Positions 8,324-16,300 of a stretch of DNA of 34,985 bases are shown here, piece by piece. This DNA is from Desulfobacteraceae bacterium. GTDB lineage: Bacteria > Desulfobacterota > Desulfobacteria > Desulfobacterales > Desulfolunaceae. A model generated the notes under the pieces. The model did no database searches and was not told the DNA's origin. It saw only the letters and a program-made list of their open reading frames with translations. Each line of letters begins with the position of its first letter. Position 1 is the stretch's first letter. The position numbers and the translations under genes are program-made. The DNA lies in NCBI GenBank assembly GCA_013619155.1, contig JABXKT010000015.1, forward strand, positions 1 to 34,985, written 5' to 3'.

Positions 8324-9373
8324 ATGGGAATTGCCAAGATACTGATTGTAGATGATCGTCTGGAAAATCTTTTGACTCTTGAGAGCCTTTTGGATGCACC
8401 GGATATCGATCCGATCCGGGCCACATCCGGCATCGAGGCCCTGGGGTTGACCCTGGACCATGACTTTGCCCTGGTCCTTCTGGACGTGCAGATGCCGGGT
8501 ATGGATGGCTATGAAGTGGCAGAGCTCATGCGTGGAAATAAAAAAACCAAGCATATTCCCATCATCTTTATTACCGCAGACTTCCGAGGAGAAGCCCAGG
8601 TATTTAAAGGGTATGAGAGTGGCGCCGTGGATTATCTGTTTAAACCCCTGGATGAGATGGTGTTTCAGGGGAAAGTGGGGGTCTTTATCGAGCTTTTTCG
8701 CCAGAGGGAGGCCTTGCATCAGAAGACCCGTGAGCTGGACCGTAAACTCGTTGAGTTGGAAGAGGTGCAGCAACAGCTTGAGGAGACCAACGAGCGACTG
8801 CGTCTGCTCTCCACCACCGATGGTTTAACGGGGCTTCTCAATAAGCGACAGTTTGATGCTATTTTCGATGAGGAGTGGATGCGATCGGTGCGTAACAAGA
8901 GCCCCCTCTCCCTTCTCACCCTGGACATCGACGACTTTAAATCCTACAACGATACCTATGGGCACATGGCAGGGGATGACTGTCTGAAAAAAGTGGCCTT
9001 CACCCTCTCTGAGGTGGCGCGGCGCTATGCCGACAAGGTGGCCCGGGTCGGCGGAGAGGAGTTTACCGTTCTTCTGCCCGATACCGAAGTGGAGGGCGCC
9101 CAGTATGTGGCGGAGATGTTGCGAGAGGCGATCTTTGAACTGGCCATTCCCCATGTGGGATCTCGCATTGCCGATTGTGTGACCACAAGTATTGGGGTAT
9201 CCACGCTGATTCCGGGAAGAGAGGATGCGAAACGCGCCCTTCTGGAGGCCGCCGATGTGGGGTTATACCGGGCAAAAGAGAAGGGGAGGAACAGGTGGTG
9301 TTACGAGGCCACAGACTCTTTGCGGCCGAGTTGTACCGCCGCTCTGTTTTTTCCTGAAAGAGGAGACGAATAG
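8324..9373 (+). CDS. receiver-GGDEF response regulator (diguanylate cyclase)
   Basis: A 349-residue cytoplasmic protein. Receiver domain, residues 4-125: acidic pair D10-D11, phospho-acceptor Asp54 in VLLDVQMPGMDG, and conserved Lys near 107 in YLFKPLD. A short coiled coil at about 126-162 leads to the GGDEF domain at about 163-330, with TDGLTGLLNKR, an active-site GGEEF at 243-247 and an intact inhibitory RxxD (R234 to D237) five residues before it. It should therefore make cyclic-di-GMP and be subject to product inhibition. AAGGG precedes the start. Its place after the hybrid kinase suggests that it receives phosphate from it, but no partner is proven. The last 20 or so residues (after NRWCYE) are not part of the domain. 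It converges with the HDOD gene. Confidence 0.94.
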   Translation: MGIAKILIVDDRLENLLTLESLLDAPDIDPIRATSGIEALGLTLDHDFALVLLDVQMPGMDGYEVAELMRGNKKTKHIPIIFITADFRGEAQVFKGYESGAVDYLFKPLDEMVFQGKVGVFIELFRQREALHQKTRELDRKLVELEEVQQQLEETNERLRLLSTTDGLTGLLNKRQFDAIFDEEWMRSVRNKSPLSLLTLDIDDFKSYNDTYGHMAGDDCLKKVAFTLSEVARRYADKVARVGGEEFTVLLPDTEVEGAQYVAEMLREAIFELAIPHVGSRIADCVTTSIGVSTLIPGREDAKRALLEAADVGLYRAKEKGRNRWCYEATDSLRPSCTAALFFPERGDE

Positions 9374-9432
9374 ACGATCCGTGCCGGTGGGTATTGGCCC
9401 ACTATCCGTCCGGCAAGAGGCCTTTGGGCCCG

Positions 9433-10422
9433 TTAATAGGTATCTTCCTCCAGGTTCTCCAGGGCCTCTTCGGCCTTTCTCATGAGATCTTTCATACCAA
9501 TTTCTGTGATGGGGAGATATTTTAAGGCCTCCGTGGGGAGGGGCCTCTCTTTTTTTTGCGTATCGGTGATGGTATGGGCCATGTGGTCGGCAATATGTAA
9601 GATATAGGCCCCTTGGTTGTTTCCCGAGGCGCTCGGGGTGTGGTGATATTTGATCGCCTGGGCCATGGCCGGGGGAAGGTTCCATTTGAGGCATAGCTCA
9701 CAGCCGATATCGGCATGGGTGAACTCTAAGATTTTTGCCTCGGCGGTGGTCATGGAGACCCGTGTCAGGGCGGTGTAACGCTTGAAGAGTCCACGTCGTT
9801 CCAGGATGTAGTTATCTAAGATTATTTTCCCGGCATCGTGCATCAGCCCTGCGAAGAAGGCATCATCTCCATGCTGGTGTTGGATGGTTCCTTGGACAAG
9901 TCTGGCGCAGATGGCTACGGCAAGGGAGTGTTTCCATGAATCCCCAGAGCTTAGGCCATAGCCCTCCAAGGAGCGTCCCAGCATCTTCGAGTGACCCACC
10001 AGGGTAATGATCTGAAGCAGAGTATCGCTTCCGAGGACGGTGGCCGCCATCTGAATGGAGGAGACCTTCCCACTCATGCCGTAATAGGCGGAGTTGGCAA
10101 TTTTTAATACACGACCAGCAAGGGCCGGGTCGGTGTTGAGAAGATTCTCGAGGCTCTTAAAACTTTTCTTTCCCGTGATGAGGTTTCTTGCCTTTAAAAG
10201 GATGTGGGGCATCGGGTAGAGTTTTTTAAGATTTTTTACCACCGCCTCTTTTAGGCTATTTCCAGATGAGAAAGAGTGCAACGCCTCGTCGTCGAGGATG
10301 GCGGGCTCGATGGCAATCGCCTGGCCGCAGTCGGTGCATAAGAGTTTTTTTCTGTAAATCTGATACACCAGCTCATCTTTAATCTGGTAGTTTTTGAAAC
10401 ATTTGGAGCATGTAATTCGCAT
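9433..10422 (-). CDS. HDOD-domain protein with N-terminal MJ0042-type zinc ribbon
   Basis: A 329-residue protein. The first 32 residues hold C5-x2-C8 and C29-x2-C32, spaced like the MJ0042-type zinc finger. From about 65 to 270 lies an HDOD domain with the usual NLxTGKKSFKSLENLLNTDP-like helix and ANSAYYGMSGKVSSI. The HD residues survive in LMHDAGKIIL near 200, unlike many HDOD proteins, and HTPSASGN-type residues follow the second helix. HDOD proteins are signalling adaptors in chemosensory and cyclic-di-GMP circuits, and most are not enzymes. AAGGAG lies seven bases before the ATG. It converges on the GGDEF gene with 59 bases between, which fits a shared signalling role but does not prove it. 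Confidence 0.9.
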   Translation of the reverse strand: MRITCSKCFKNYQIKDELVYQIYRKKLLCTDCGQAIAIEPAILDDEALHSFSSGNSLKEAVVKNLKKLYPMPHILLKARNLITGKKSFKSLENLLNTDPALAGRVLKIANSAYYGMSGKVSSIQMAATVLGSDTLLQIITLVGHSKMLGRSLEGYGLSSGDSWKHSLAVAICARLVQGTIQHQHGDDAFFAGLMHDAGKIILDNYILERRGLFKRYTALTRVSMTTAEAKILEFTHADIGCELCLKWNLPPAMAQAIKYHHTPSASGNNQGAYILHIADHMAHTITDTQKKERPLPTEALKYLPITEIGMKDLMRKAEEALENLEEDTY

Positions 10423-10562
10423 GTGCCCACTCCTTGTGATCGAAGGCTTTTTGTCTTCGTAATACGATACGTCACTATTTAGCTTACGTCTCTGGCCGTC
10501 ATTTTGGAGGCCCCGTGTTTGTTATAATTTTATAAATCATGTTTTGACACACAGTTCTTAAG

Positions 10563-11036
10563 GTGTCAGCCCGGGTAAAGCCAAAGGTAGATGTGATCCC
10601 GAGGCATGGGGGGCGACTAAGCGCCGTCGTTTCCTGCTTTACGGTGTTTTTGCCTGATGTGGCTTCGCCTCGCTTGGCCCTGCCGGGGGCCAAGCTTTTG
10701 AAAAGCTTGATAAACAGGTATGAAAAAATATTCGTGCCGAAGGCATCTGCGAATGTGACCGACCTTAAGGAACGAAGGTCGAGAGCATTCGCCTCCTGCT
10801 TTCGAGGTGTGTTAGCCTCACGTGCCGCCGGAGGCCATGCGGCGAAAGTATAGCCTTCGTAGGCCCTGCCGGGAGCCAAGCTTTTGCCTGATTTAAAAGA
10901 TTGGGCTTGCCAAGCAGCCTCTTATCGTAACGGTGACGGCCCAAAGGTCCGTCACCGTTACAAATCTGGGGGCCAGGGGATTTATCTCCTGGCCGCCGGA
11001 GGCTCTTTTTTTGGTCACTTTAACCCTAGACGGCTT
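10563..11036 (+). repeat. modular intergenic repeat, locus R1
   Basis: This fills most of the 631-base gap (10423-11053) between the HDOD start and the helicase end. It holds two copies of a CCTGCCGGG(A/G)GCCAAGCTTTTG module (about 10675 and 10864), a long hairpin at 10749-10792, a second hairpin at 10928-10960, and the core GGCCAGGGGATTTATCTCCTGG / CCGCCGGAGGC / TTTTTTTGGTCACTTTAACC read across 10970-11029. The same modules recur at five other places in the window. Short reading frames through it are repeat-derived and I do not regard them as genes. Confidence 0.85.
10749..10792. repeat. hairpin with conserved AGGAACG / CGTTCCT apex
   Basis: GCGAATG at the left pairs with CATTCGC at the right, and GACCTT pairs with AAGGTC inside. 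The apex is AAGGAACG, whose complement CGTTCCTT matches the loop of hairpins at 27730-27772 and 28706-28746 although the arms are different sequences. Confidence 0.7.
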
Positions 11037-11053
11037 GTTTTTTCCCCTTTGCC

Positions 11054-13201
11054 CTATCCTAAGTCCAGACTCTGCTGGACCCCCACCTTTCGAGACCTCT
11101 TTTTCTCCCCCCCCTCCTCGTTCTCATCCTTGCCTTCATAGATCCAGACAATCTCGAGGAGTTTTGCGCCGTAATTTTTCACTCTTTTCTCACCCATGCC
11201 GTGAATGGTGCGAAGGGCGGTGAGAGAGTCGGGGCGTTCATTGGAGATAGCGACCAGAGCCTTGACGGTGGCCACCCGTGATGGGGGAATATCCGCTTTT
11301 TCAGCCTCTGACTTTCGCCACTCTTGAAGGCGTTTTAAGAGCTCGGGGTGCTGGCTGGAGAGATCTTTGACGTGTCTCTTTGAGGTGGCTTGGGTGGTTT
11401 GTTTCTGGAAAAAAGCCTGGGCCCGAATTTTTAAAAAGGCATCCACCGTAAACCCTTCCCGGCATCCTTGGAGGCAGTACTGCTTTACGATAAGTGCCTC
11501 CCGTATCGCCACCAAATCCTCTTCTACAAGGGTCTCTACCGATTTGTTGTCGGTGGCAAAGCGTGCCTCATCGAGGTGGAGGGTGATGGCCGATTGGGTC
11601 TTCTCGGAAAAATAGACGCACGCTTTTTGGATGCGCTCCTGAATGGTGCCGTTCTCCTCCAGATCCTTCTCGTCCACCATTAAAGAGTCCAGCTGCCGGG
11701 CAAAGGCACCGGCAATACGGATCAATTCGGGAAGGGTGGCGGTCTGGATCTGTGTGAGGGTCTCGAAAAGGGTGCCTTGGATCGCATTCTGGTGGTGGGT
11801 GAGGTGGGACAGGCCGTGAGCGATCGTCTCGCCCAAGGGCCGATAGTCGAAGAGTTCCTCCAGAAGGGCAAACTGGCACTCCCGTTTGGCCGCCTGGAAG
11901 TCGTTTTGGGTGGGTGGGTTTGCTTCAATCTCCTTTGTATAGAGATTGACCGATGCATCGCAGATAATACCCGACGGGGTGATCTTGCTGCTTAAGATGA
12001 TGCCTTCAAGGGTCTTGCAACGGCTCAAGGCCACGTAGGTCTGGCCGTGGGCAAAGGAGGCCCCGGCATCGATCACCGCTTTTTCGAAGGTGAGGCCCTG
12101 GCTCTTATGGATGGTGATGGCCCAGGCGAGGCGCAAGGGGTGTTGGGTGAAGCTTCCCAGCACCTCCTCTTGGATCTCTTTGGTCTTCTCGTTGATGGTG
12201 TAGGCGATATTCTCCCATCTCTCCTGGTTGACGGAAATGGTCGATGACTCGCCCTTGCACTGTACCTCGATGGCCCCATCATCTATCTGGACGATGGTGC
12301 CTATTTTTCCGTTATAGAACTCTTTTTTTGGAGAGCTGTCGTTTTTTACAAACATCACCTGGGCCCCCTTTTTAAGGATCAGGCACGCATCGGCCGGGTA
12401 GGCATACTCCGGGAAGGTCCCCTTTACCTCGGCATCGAAGGGGATAGGGGGGCTCTTGAGGGCGCTGAGTTTGGCCTCGTTGGTGCGGTCGGCGCTGGCG
12501 TTGTGGGTGGTTAAGGTGATGTAGCCCTCTATCTCTTTGGGGACCTTATCCTGATAACGTTCGTTGAGCCGTCGGTGGGAGGCTTCCGTCAGCCGGTTCT
12601 CCCGGATCTCGTTGAGCATTTGAATAAAGCTTGCGTTACTCTGGCGGTAGACATGTGTGAGCTCTAAGCCCATGACCGAGGCCTCCTGAAAGGCCAGGCT
12701 GCTGAAGAAGTATCCCGTTTTGTAATGGGGCGAGAGACACGCCCAGTCATCGGGCTTGATGATGGGCGCCAGCTGGTGCAGGTCGCCGATCATGAGGAGC
12801 TGCACCCCGCCAAATACCTTGCTGGGGTCCCGGTACCGCCTTAAAACCTGGTCGATACCGTCGAGAAGGTCGGCACGCACCATGCTGATTTCGTCGATGA
12901 CGAGGAGATCCATGGACTGGATGATATGGATCTTTTTTTTGCTGAAGTGCCGGTTATGAATGGGGTTGCCAGGAATCAAGGGGCCAAAGGGCATCTGAAA
13001 AAACGAATGGATGGTGATTCCCTTGGCATTGATGGCGGCCACTCCGGTGGGTGCCACCACCACCATACGCTTGGGGACCTCTTTTTTGACCCGGTGTAAA
13101 AATGTGGTCTTGCCGGTGCCCGCCTTGCCCGTTAAAAAAATGGTGCGCTGGGTGCGCTGAACAAAGTCAAAGGCCAGTTCCAGTTCATGGTTTTCGTGCA
13201 T
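11054..13201 (-). CDS. Pif1/RecD-like superfamily 1 DNA helicase with C-terminal HRDC domain
   Basis: A 715-residue cytoplasmic ATPase. Walker A is FLTGKAGTGKTT near residue 22; VVAPTGVAAINAKGITIHSFF near 47 is the Pif1/RecD motif Ia region; LLVIDEISMVRADLL near 98 is Walker B; LMIGDLHQLAPI is motif III; and ITIHKSQGLTFEKAVID with YVALSRCKTLEGI (about 366-405) are motifs V and VI. A long helical region follows, and an HRDC-like domain sits at about 645-700 (VATVKALVAISNERP, LRTIHGMGEKRVKNYGAKLL), expected to bind DNA. It would unwind 5'-to-3' during replication, repair or at G-quadruplexes, as in known Pif1 enzymes. The ATG overlaps no neighbour, and the gene is flanked on both sides by modular repeats. 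Named pif1-like only; I give no symbol. Confidence 0.92.
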   Translation of the reverse strand: MHENHELELAFDFVQRTQRTIFLTGKAGTGKTTFLHRVKKEVPKRMVVVAPTGVAAINAKGITIHSFFQMPFGPLIPGNPIHNRHFSKKKIHIIQSMDLLVIDEISMVRADLLDGIDQVLRRYRDPSKVFGGVQLLMIGDLHQLAPIIKPDDWACLSPHYKTGYFFSSLAFQEASVMGLELTHVYRQSNASFIQMLNEIRENRLTEASHRRLNERYQDKVPKEIEGYITLTTHNASADRTNEAKLSALKSPPIPFDAEVKGTFPEYAYPADACLILKKGAQVMFVKNDSSPKKEFYNGKIGTIVQIDDGAIEVQCKGESSTISVNQERWENIAYTINEKTKEIQEEVLGSFTQHPLRLAWAITIHKSQGLTFEKAVIDAGASFAHGQTYVALSRCKTLEGIILSSKITPSGIICDASVNLYTKEIEANPPTQNDFQAAKRECQFALLEELFDYRPLGETIAHGLSHLTHHQNAIQGTLFETLTQIQTATLPELIRIAGAFARQLDSLMVDEKDLEENGTIQERIQKACVYFSEKTQSAITLHLDEARFATDNKSVETLVEEDLVAIREALIVKQYCLQGCREGFTVDAFLKIRAQAFFQKQTTQATSKRHVKDLSSQHPELLKRLQEWRKSEAEKADIPPSRVATVKALVAISNERPDSLTALRTIHGMGEKRVKNYGAKLLEIVWIYEGKDENEEGGEKKRSRKVGVQQSLDLG

Positions 13202-13361
13202 TGCCTGCCGTCTTATGGAGGTTGAAAGGTGATTGCTCTTGTTTTGCAGGGTTTCCGCAAAGGTCTGGGAACGTTTTACCCCATGTCCGGAAAAATGAAA
13301 ATCCCTCTCTGCAACTATTCGGCGTGGGCCGTCTATAAATAGAGTGGACGTGAAAAGCTGA

Positions 13362-13527
13362 GCCTTCTATGGGTAAAGTGACCAAGAAATGGGTCTCCGG
13401 CGGTGAGGTGTGCCACCTCGGAAGCGGCTAGCAGATGCGCTTCAACGCTATTTTATCGGGTTTAATCCATAAAGTATGTTCGGCAACCTTTTCATAAAGG
13501 TTGGCTACCAGCGGTGCTGCCGGAGGC
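13362..13527 (-). repeat. modular intergenic repeat, locus R2 (inverted orientation)
   Basis: Read on the minus strand this is the same series as R1: a GCC(A/G)CCGGAG core with TTTCTTGGTCACTTTACCC and AGAAGGC (13362-13400), preceded by the variable hairpin GAGGTGTGCCACCTC (13404-13418), plus a separate AGCCAACCTTTATGAAAAGG module (13481-13505) and GGCCTCCGGCAGC (13516-13528). It lies in the gap of about 1000 bases between the helicase start and the BtuB-like gene. The rest of that gap to 13673 shows nothing I can assign. Confidence 0.75.
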
Positions 13528-13673
13528 CTCTTTCCCTTGGGTGCCCCCCTTATTTTTTGGCCTGTCCTGTACATGGTATTCGTACGGGTATTGACTCCGA
13601 TATTTTATGATAATTTGCATGTAGCGAATGGGGGTAGTGCTTGGTATCCTCTTTTTTATGCAGTGTTTTTTGC

Positions 13674-13702
13674 TTGACGATTTCTCTCTTTAAAGCTAAG
13701 TA
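13674..13702 (+). promoter_or_regulatory. candidate promoter for the riboswitch transcript
   Basis: TTGACG at 13674-13679 and TAAGTA at 13697-13702 are 17 bases apart, about 120 bases before the riboswitch core. A weaker TTGACT lies near 13590. Pattern match only. Confidence 0.3.
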
Positions 13703-13817
13703 GTTATTTTAGCTCCTGTAGAGACAGATGCATGTTCCAAAGGAGCAAAGAAAGACGTGATTTTTGAAGCAAAGCGGGCATTACTGTTGTCGGTTTTGTT
13801 GTACCACTACATACGTA

Positions 13818-13992
13818 TTCAGGTGCCTTTTTCAAGGCATAATATGGGAACCCTGTGAGAGTCAGGGACGGGCCCGCCGCTGTAACTGGGGACGAGGATC
13901 GCATGAAATGCCACTTTCGGTCTTAAAGATCGGGGGGAAGGCGCGATTCGTACGGATGATCCAGAAGTCAGAAGACCTGCCTGAATATGATA
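13818..13992 (+). ncRNA. cobalamin riboswitch
   Basis: The conserved series of the cobalamin (B12 box) aptamer is present in order: AGGTGCC at 13821, then GGGAACCCTGTGAGAGTCAGG, GGACGGGCCCGCCGCTGTAA with its invariant GCCGCTGTAA at about 13873, GCCACT near 13910, GGGGGGAAGGCGC near 13931, and the 3' part GATGATCCAGAAGTCAGAAG leading into ACCTGCCTG at about 13975-13984. Binding of adenosyl- or methylcobalamin normally switches off the downstream gene. Here an intrinsic terminator follows 60 bases later, so regulation is probably by transcription attenuation of the BtuB-like receptor. Confidence 0.95.
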
Positions 13993-14052
13993 CGTTATTC
14001 ACTACGTGGCAATGTGTGGATACGGCTGTGATCGTGCGGATAGAAAAGGGAT

Positions 14053-14096
14053 ATCCTCTGATCGAAATATTTATTTCGATCAGGGGATTTTTTTTT
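14053..14096 (+). terminator. intrinsic terminator serving as riboswitch expression platform
   Basis: A near-perfect 16-base-pair stem (14053-14068 with 14073-14088, one G-T pair) closes a four-base loop, and a run of nine T (14088-14096) follows. It lies between the B12 aptamer and the BtuB-like gene. With high cobalamin it would end transcription before position 14208. Confidence 0.9.
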
Positions 14097-14207
14097 GGCC
14101 TCATGGCACTCCTTAAATAGATATTCACCTGCCCGTTTTTCATGAATTGATGAGTGATGGCCTCTTGTCGGGGAGACCCTTCGACTGGGGCGTAAGGCAG
14201 GTTATAG

Positions 14208-16277
14208 ATGCGAAGAATGGGGTCAGAAGGCAGGTGTTGCGGGGTGCTTCGTGCCGGTGGGGTCGCACAGGCAGGGATTCTTTTTTTTCTGATGTGCTGC
14301 GCTTCCACCGCCACAGCTGAGGAGGGGAGGCACTTAGAGACCGTGGTGGTCCGGGCTGAAAAAGTGGAGAGCACCTGGCAGACGGGGGATGTAGACTTAG
14401 AGACCACCCCCGGTTTTTTCTCCCTGATCGAGCGTTCCGCCTTTGAGGGGAAGATAGAGAGCATCGGTGAGGTGCTGGAGAAGGAGGCAGGGGTCCAGAT
14501 TCGCCAGAGTGGCGGACTGGGAAGTTACTCCAGCGTCTCTTTGCGTGGGGCCTCCAGTGACCAGGTGATGGTCTTTATGGATGGCATCCTTCTCAATGAC
14601 GCCTCCATGGGCGGGGTGGACTTAAGCAACATATCCCTGGCCGACGTGGCGGCCATCGAGGTGTTTCGTGGTGTCTCCCCCTTGCAGTTCGGTAAAGCCT
14701 CCCTGGGTGGGGTCGTCAATATTCGTACCCTAAGATCCCAAGGGGAGATGAGGCGTAGCCTCACCTTAGGGGGCGGTTCCTTTGGTACGCGTAATGTGTC
14801 GGCCTTTATTAACCACAAGCCGGGTCGGTGGGACTATCTGATCTCTGCAGATATCTTGAAAGCAGAGAACGATTTCTGGATTTTAAACCGCTATGGCACC
14901 GACAACTGGCCCTATGACGATGCATGGGAGCGGCGGATCAATAATGATTTTACCCAGGGAAATCTGCTGACCAAGCTGGGCCTGGATCTGACCCCCACCG
15001 TACGCCTCGATTTTTCCAACCAATATTTTGAGAAAGACCAGTCCCTTCCCAGCTGGAACAACCATATCGATACCGAGACCACCTTTGATACCCGGCGAAA
15101 TAACACCATTTTAAAACTCACGGCGGACGGGCTCGGCCTGTTTAATGTCAGCGGTTATCTGGATTACTCCTGGAAGGAGGAGACCTACGACGACCGGCAG
15201 ATTCCCAACGGCGGTATTGGTCTCGGCATGCAGTACAATCGGTATGAGACCCAGCGCACCGGCGGCCACCTCGTGGTGGAACTTCCCGGAGAGTGGCATC
15301 AGTCCCTGATGATGGCCGATGTGCGGTACGAGAGTTACTCTCCGGAAAATATTCTTTTTCCCGATGCCAACCCCAAAGAGAGCCGTCGCAGAACCGTGAA
15401 TGCCGGGTATCAGGAGACCCTTTTTTTTGCCGACGAGACGGTCTCCATCACCCCAGCTGTCCGATGGTACCATGTGGACGATCATCTCCAAAGCGCTGTC
15501 AGCGCCTCCAACATCCCCTTGGAAGGCCGCTCCGAAGCCAAACATTACGTCAGTCCCCAGGTGGGTGTTAAGTGGCGCCTCTCCAAAAATTTCACCCTGA
15601 AAAGCAATCTCGCAAAGTACACCCGTGAGCCCTCTTTTTTCGAGCTTTTCGGTGACCGGGGCCTTTTTCTTGGCAACGATGCGCTTGAGGCCGAAAGAGG
15701 GGTCAACTTTGATGTGGGCTTTTTGTACTCCCGTCCTTTCGCCTCGCCGTGGTTTTCCCGTTTTTCCCTGGATGCAGCGTGGTTTCAGAGCAAGCTGGAT
15801 CGTGTGATCACCCGAAAGTACGATGCCCGTGGGGTGGGGAAATCGGTCAACGTGGAGGGTGCAGAGGTCCGAGGTATCGAGACAGAGCTGCGCATGGATC
15901 TCCTCAAGATCCTTCATTTCACCTCCAATCTTACCTGGCAGGAGGCCATCAGCACGGACCGTTCGGATAACGGGGTCTACGATGGGAAAAAATTGTCGGG
16001 ACGTTACGACCTCTCCTGGCTGGCCCGGCTTGAGGCGCGTTTTGCCCATATCAAGCTCTACGGAGAGTTCACGCGAGAGCGCGGGATGTTCTACGACACC
16101 ACCGAAAGTTTGAAGGCGCCTGCAAAAGAGGAGGTAAATGCCGGGGTGTCGTGGGCTCAGGGATCCTTTCTCGTGACCGTTGAGGGCCGGAATCTTACCA
16201 ACGATCGGTATGAGGCGTACAACGGCTTCTACATGCCCGGCCGGGGTCTCTATGCCACGGTGAAATACAGTTTTTAA
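14208..16277 (+). CDS. BtuB-like TonB-dependent outer-membrane receptor (corrinoid uptake)
   Basis: A 689-residue outer-membrane protein. A signal peptide ends near residue 37 (CASTATA before EEG). A TonB box (ETVVVRA, 44-50) resembles DTLVVTA of E. coli BtuB. The plug domain shows LEKEAGVQIRQSGG, SSVSLRGASSDQVMVFMDG and VFRGVSPLQFGKASLGGVVNI at about 87-165. The rest is a beta-barrel with many aromatic strands, and it ends in YATVKYSF with the C-terminal Phe expected for BAM insertion. The length fits BtuB-like receptors (600-700). Substrate is inferred from the cobalamin riboswitch and terminator directly upstream. AAGGCAGG precedes the ATG; a second ATG three codons in is possible. The next gene follows after 23 bases. 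No BtuFCD or TonB-ExbBD genes are adjacent. Confidence 0.9.
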   Translation: MRRMGSEGRCCGVLRAGGVAQAGILFFLMCCASTATAEEGRHLETVVVRAEKVESTWQTGDVDLETTPGFFSLIERSAFEGKIESIGEVLEKEAGVQIRQSGGLGSYSSVSLRGASSDQVMVFMDGILLNDASMGGVDLSNISLADVAAIEVFRGVSPLQFGKASLGGVVNIRTLRSQGEMRRSLTLGGGSFGTRNVSAFINHKPGRWDYLISADILKAENDFWILNRYGTDNWPYDDAWERRINNDFTQGNLLTKLGLDLTPTVRLDFSNQYFEKDQSLPSWNNHIDTETTFDTRRNNTILKLTADGLGLFNVSGYLDYSWKEETYDDRQIPNGGIGLGMQYNRYETQRTGGHLVVELPGEWHQSLMMADVRYESYSPENILFPDANPKESRRRTVNAGYQETLFFADETVSITPAVRWYHVDDHLQSAVSASNIPLEGRSEAKHYVSPQVGVKWRLSKNFTLKSNLAKYTREPSFFELFGDRGLFLGNDALEAERGVNFDVGFLYSRPFASPWFSRFSLDAAWFQSKLDRVITRKYDARGVGKSVNVEGAEVRGIETELRMDLLKILHFTSNLTWQEAISTDRSDNGVYDGKKLSGRYDLSWLARLEARFAHIKLYGEFTRERGMFYDTTESLKAPAKEEVNAGVSWAQGSFLVTVEGRNLTNDRYEAYNGFYMPGRGLYATVKYSF

Positions 16278-16300
16278 GACGCAAAAAGGGGGGGGCGAGC

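Noticed and set aside
10563-11036. Insertion sequence or phage remnant
   Set aside because: No transposase or integrase fragment, no terminal inverted repeats with target duplication that I could find.
13764-14464. Frames over the B12 riboswitch (13764-14120 plus, 13862-14464 minus)
   Set aside because: They cross the conserved aptamer, the terminator and the start of the BtuB-like gene, and have no ribosome binding site or recognisable motifs.
15111-16049. 312-residue minus-strand frame opposite the TonB receptor
   Set aside because: Shadow of a clearly coding barrel sequence; no start signal and no recognisable fold.
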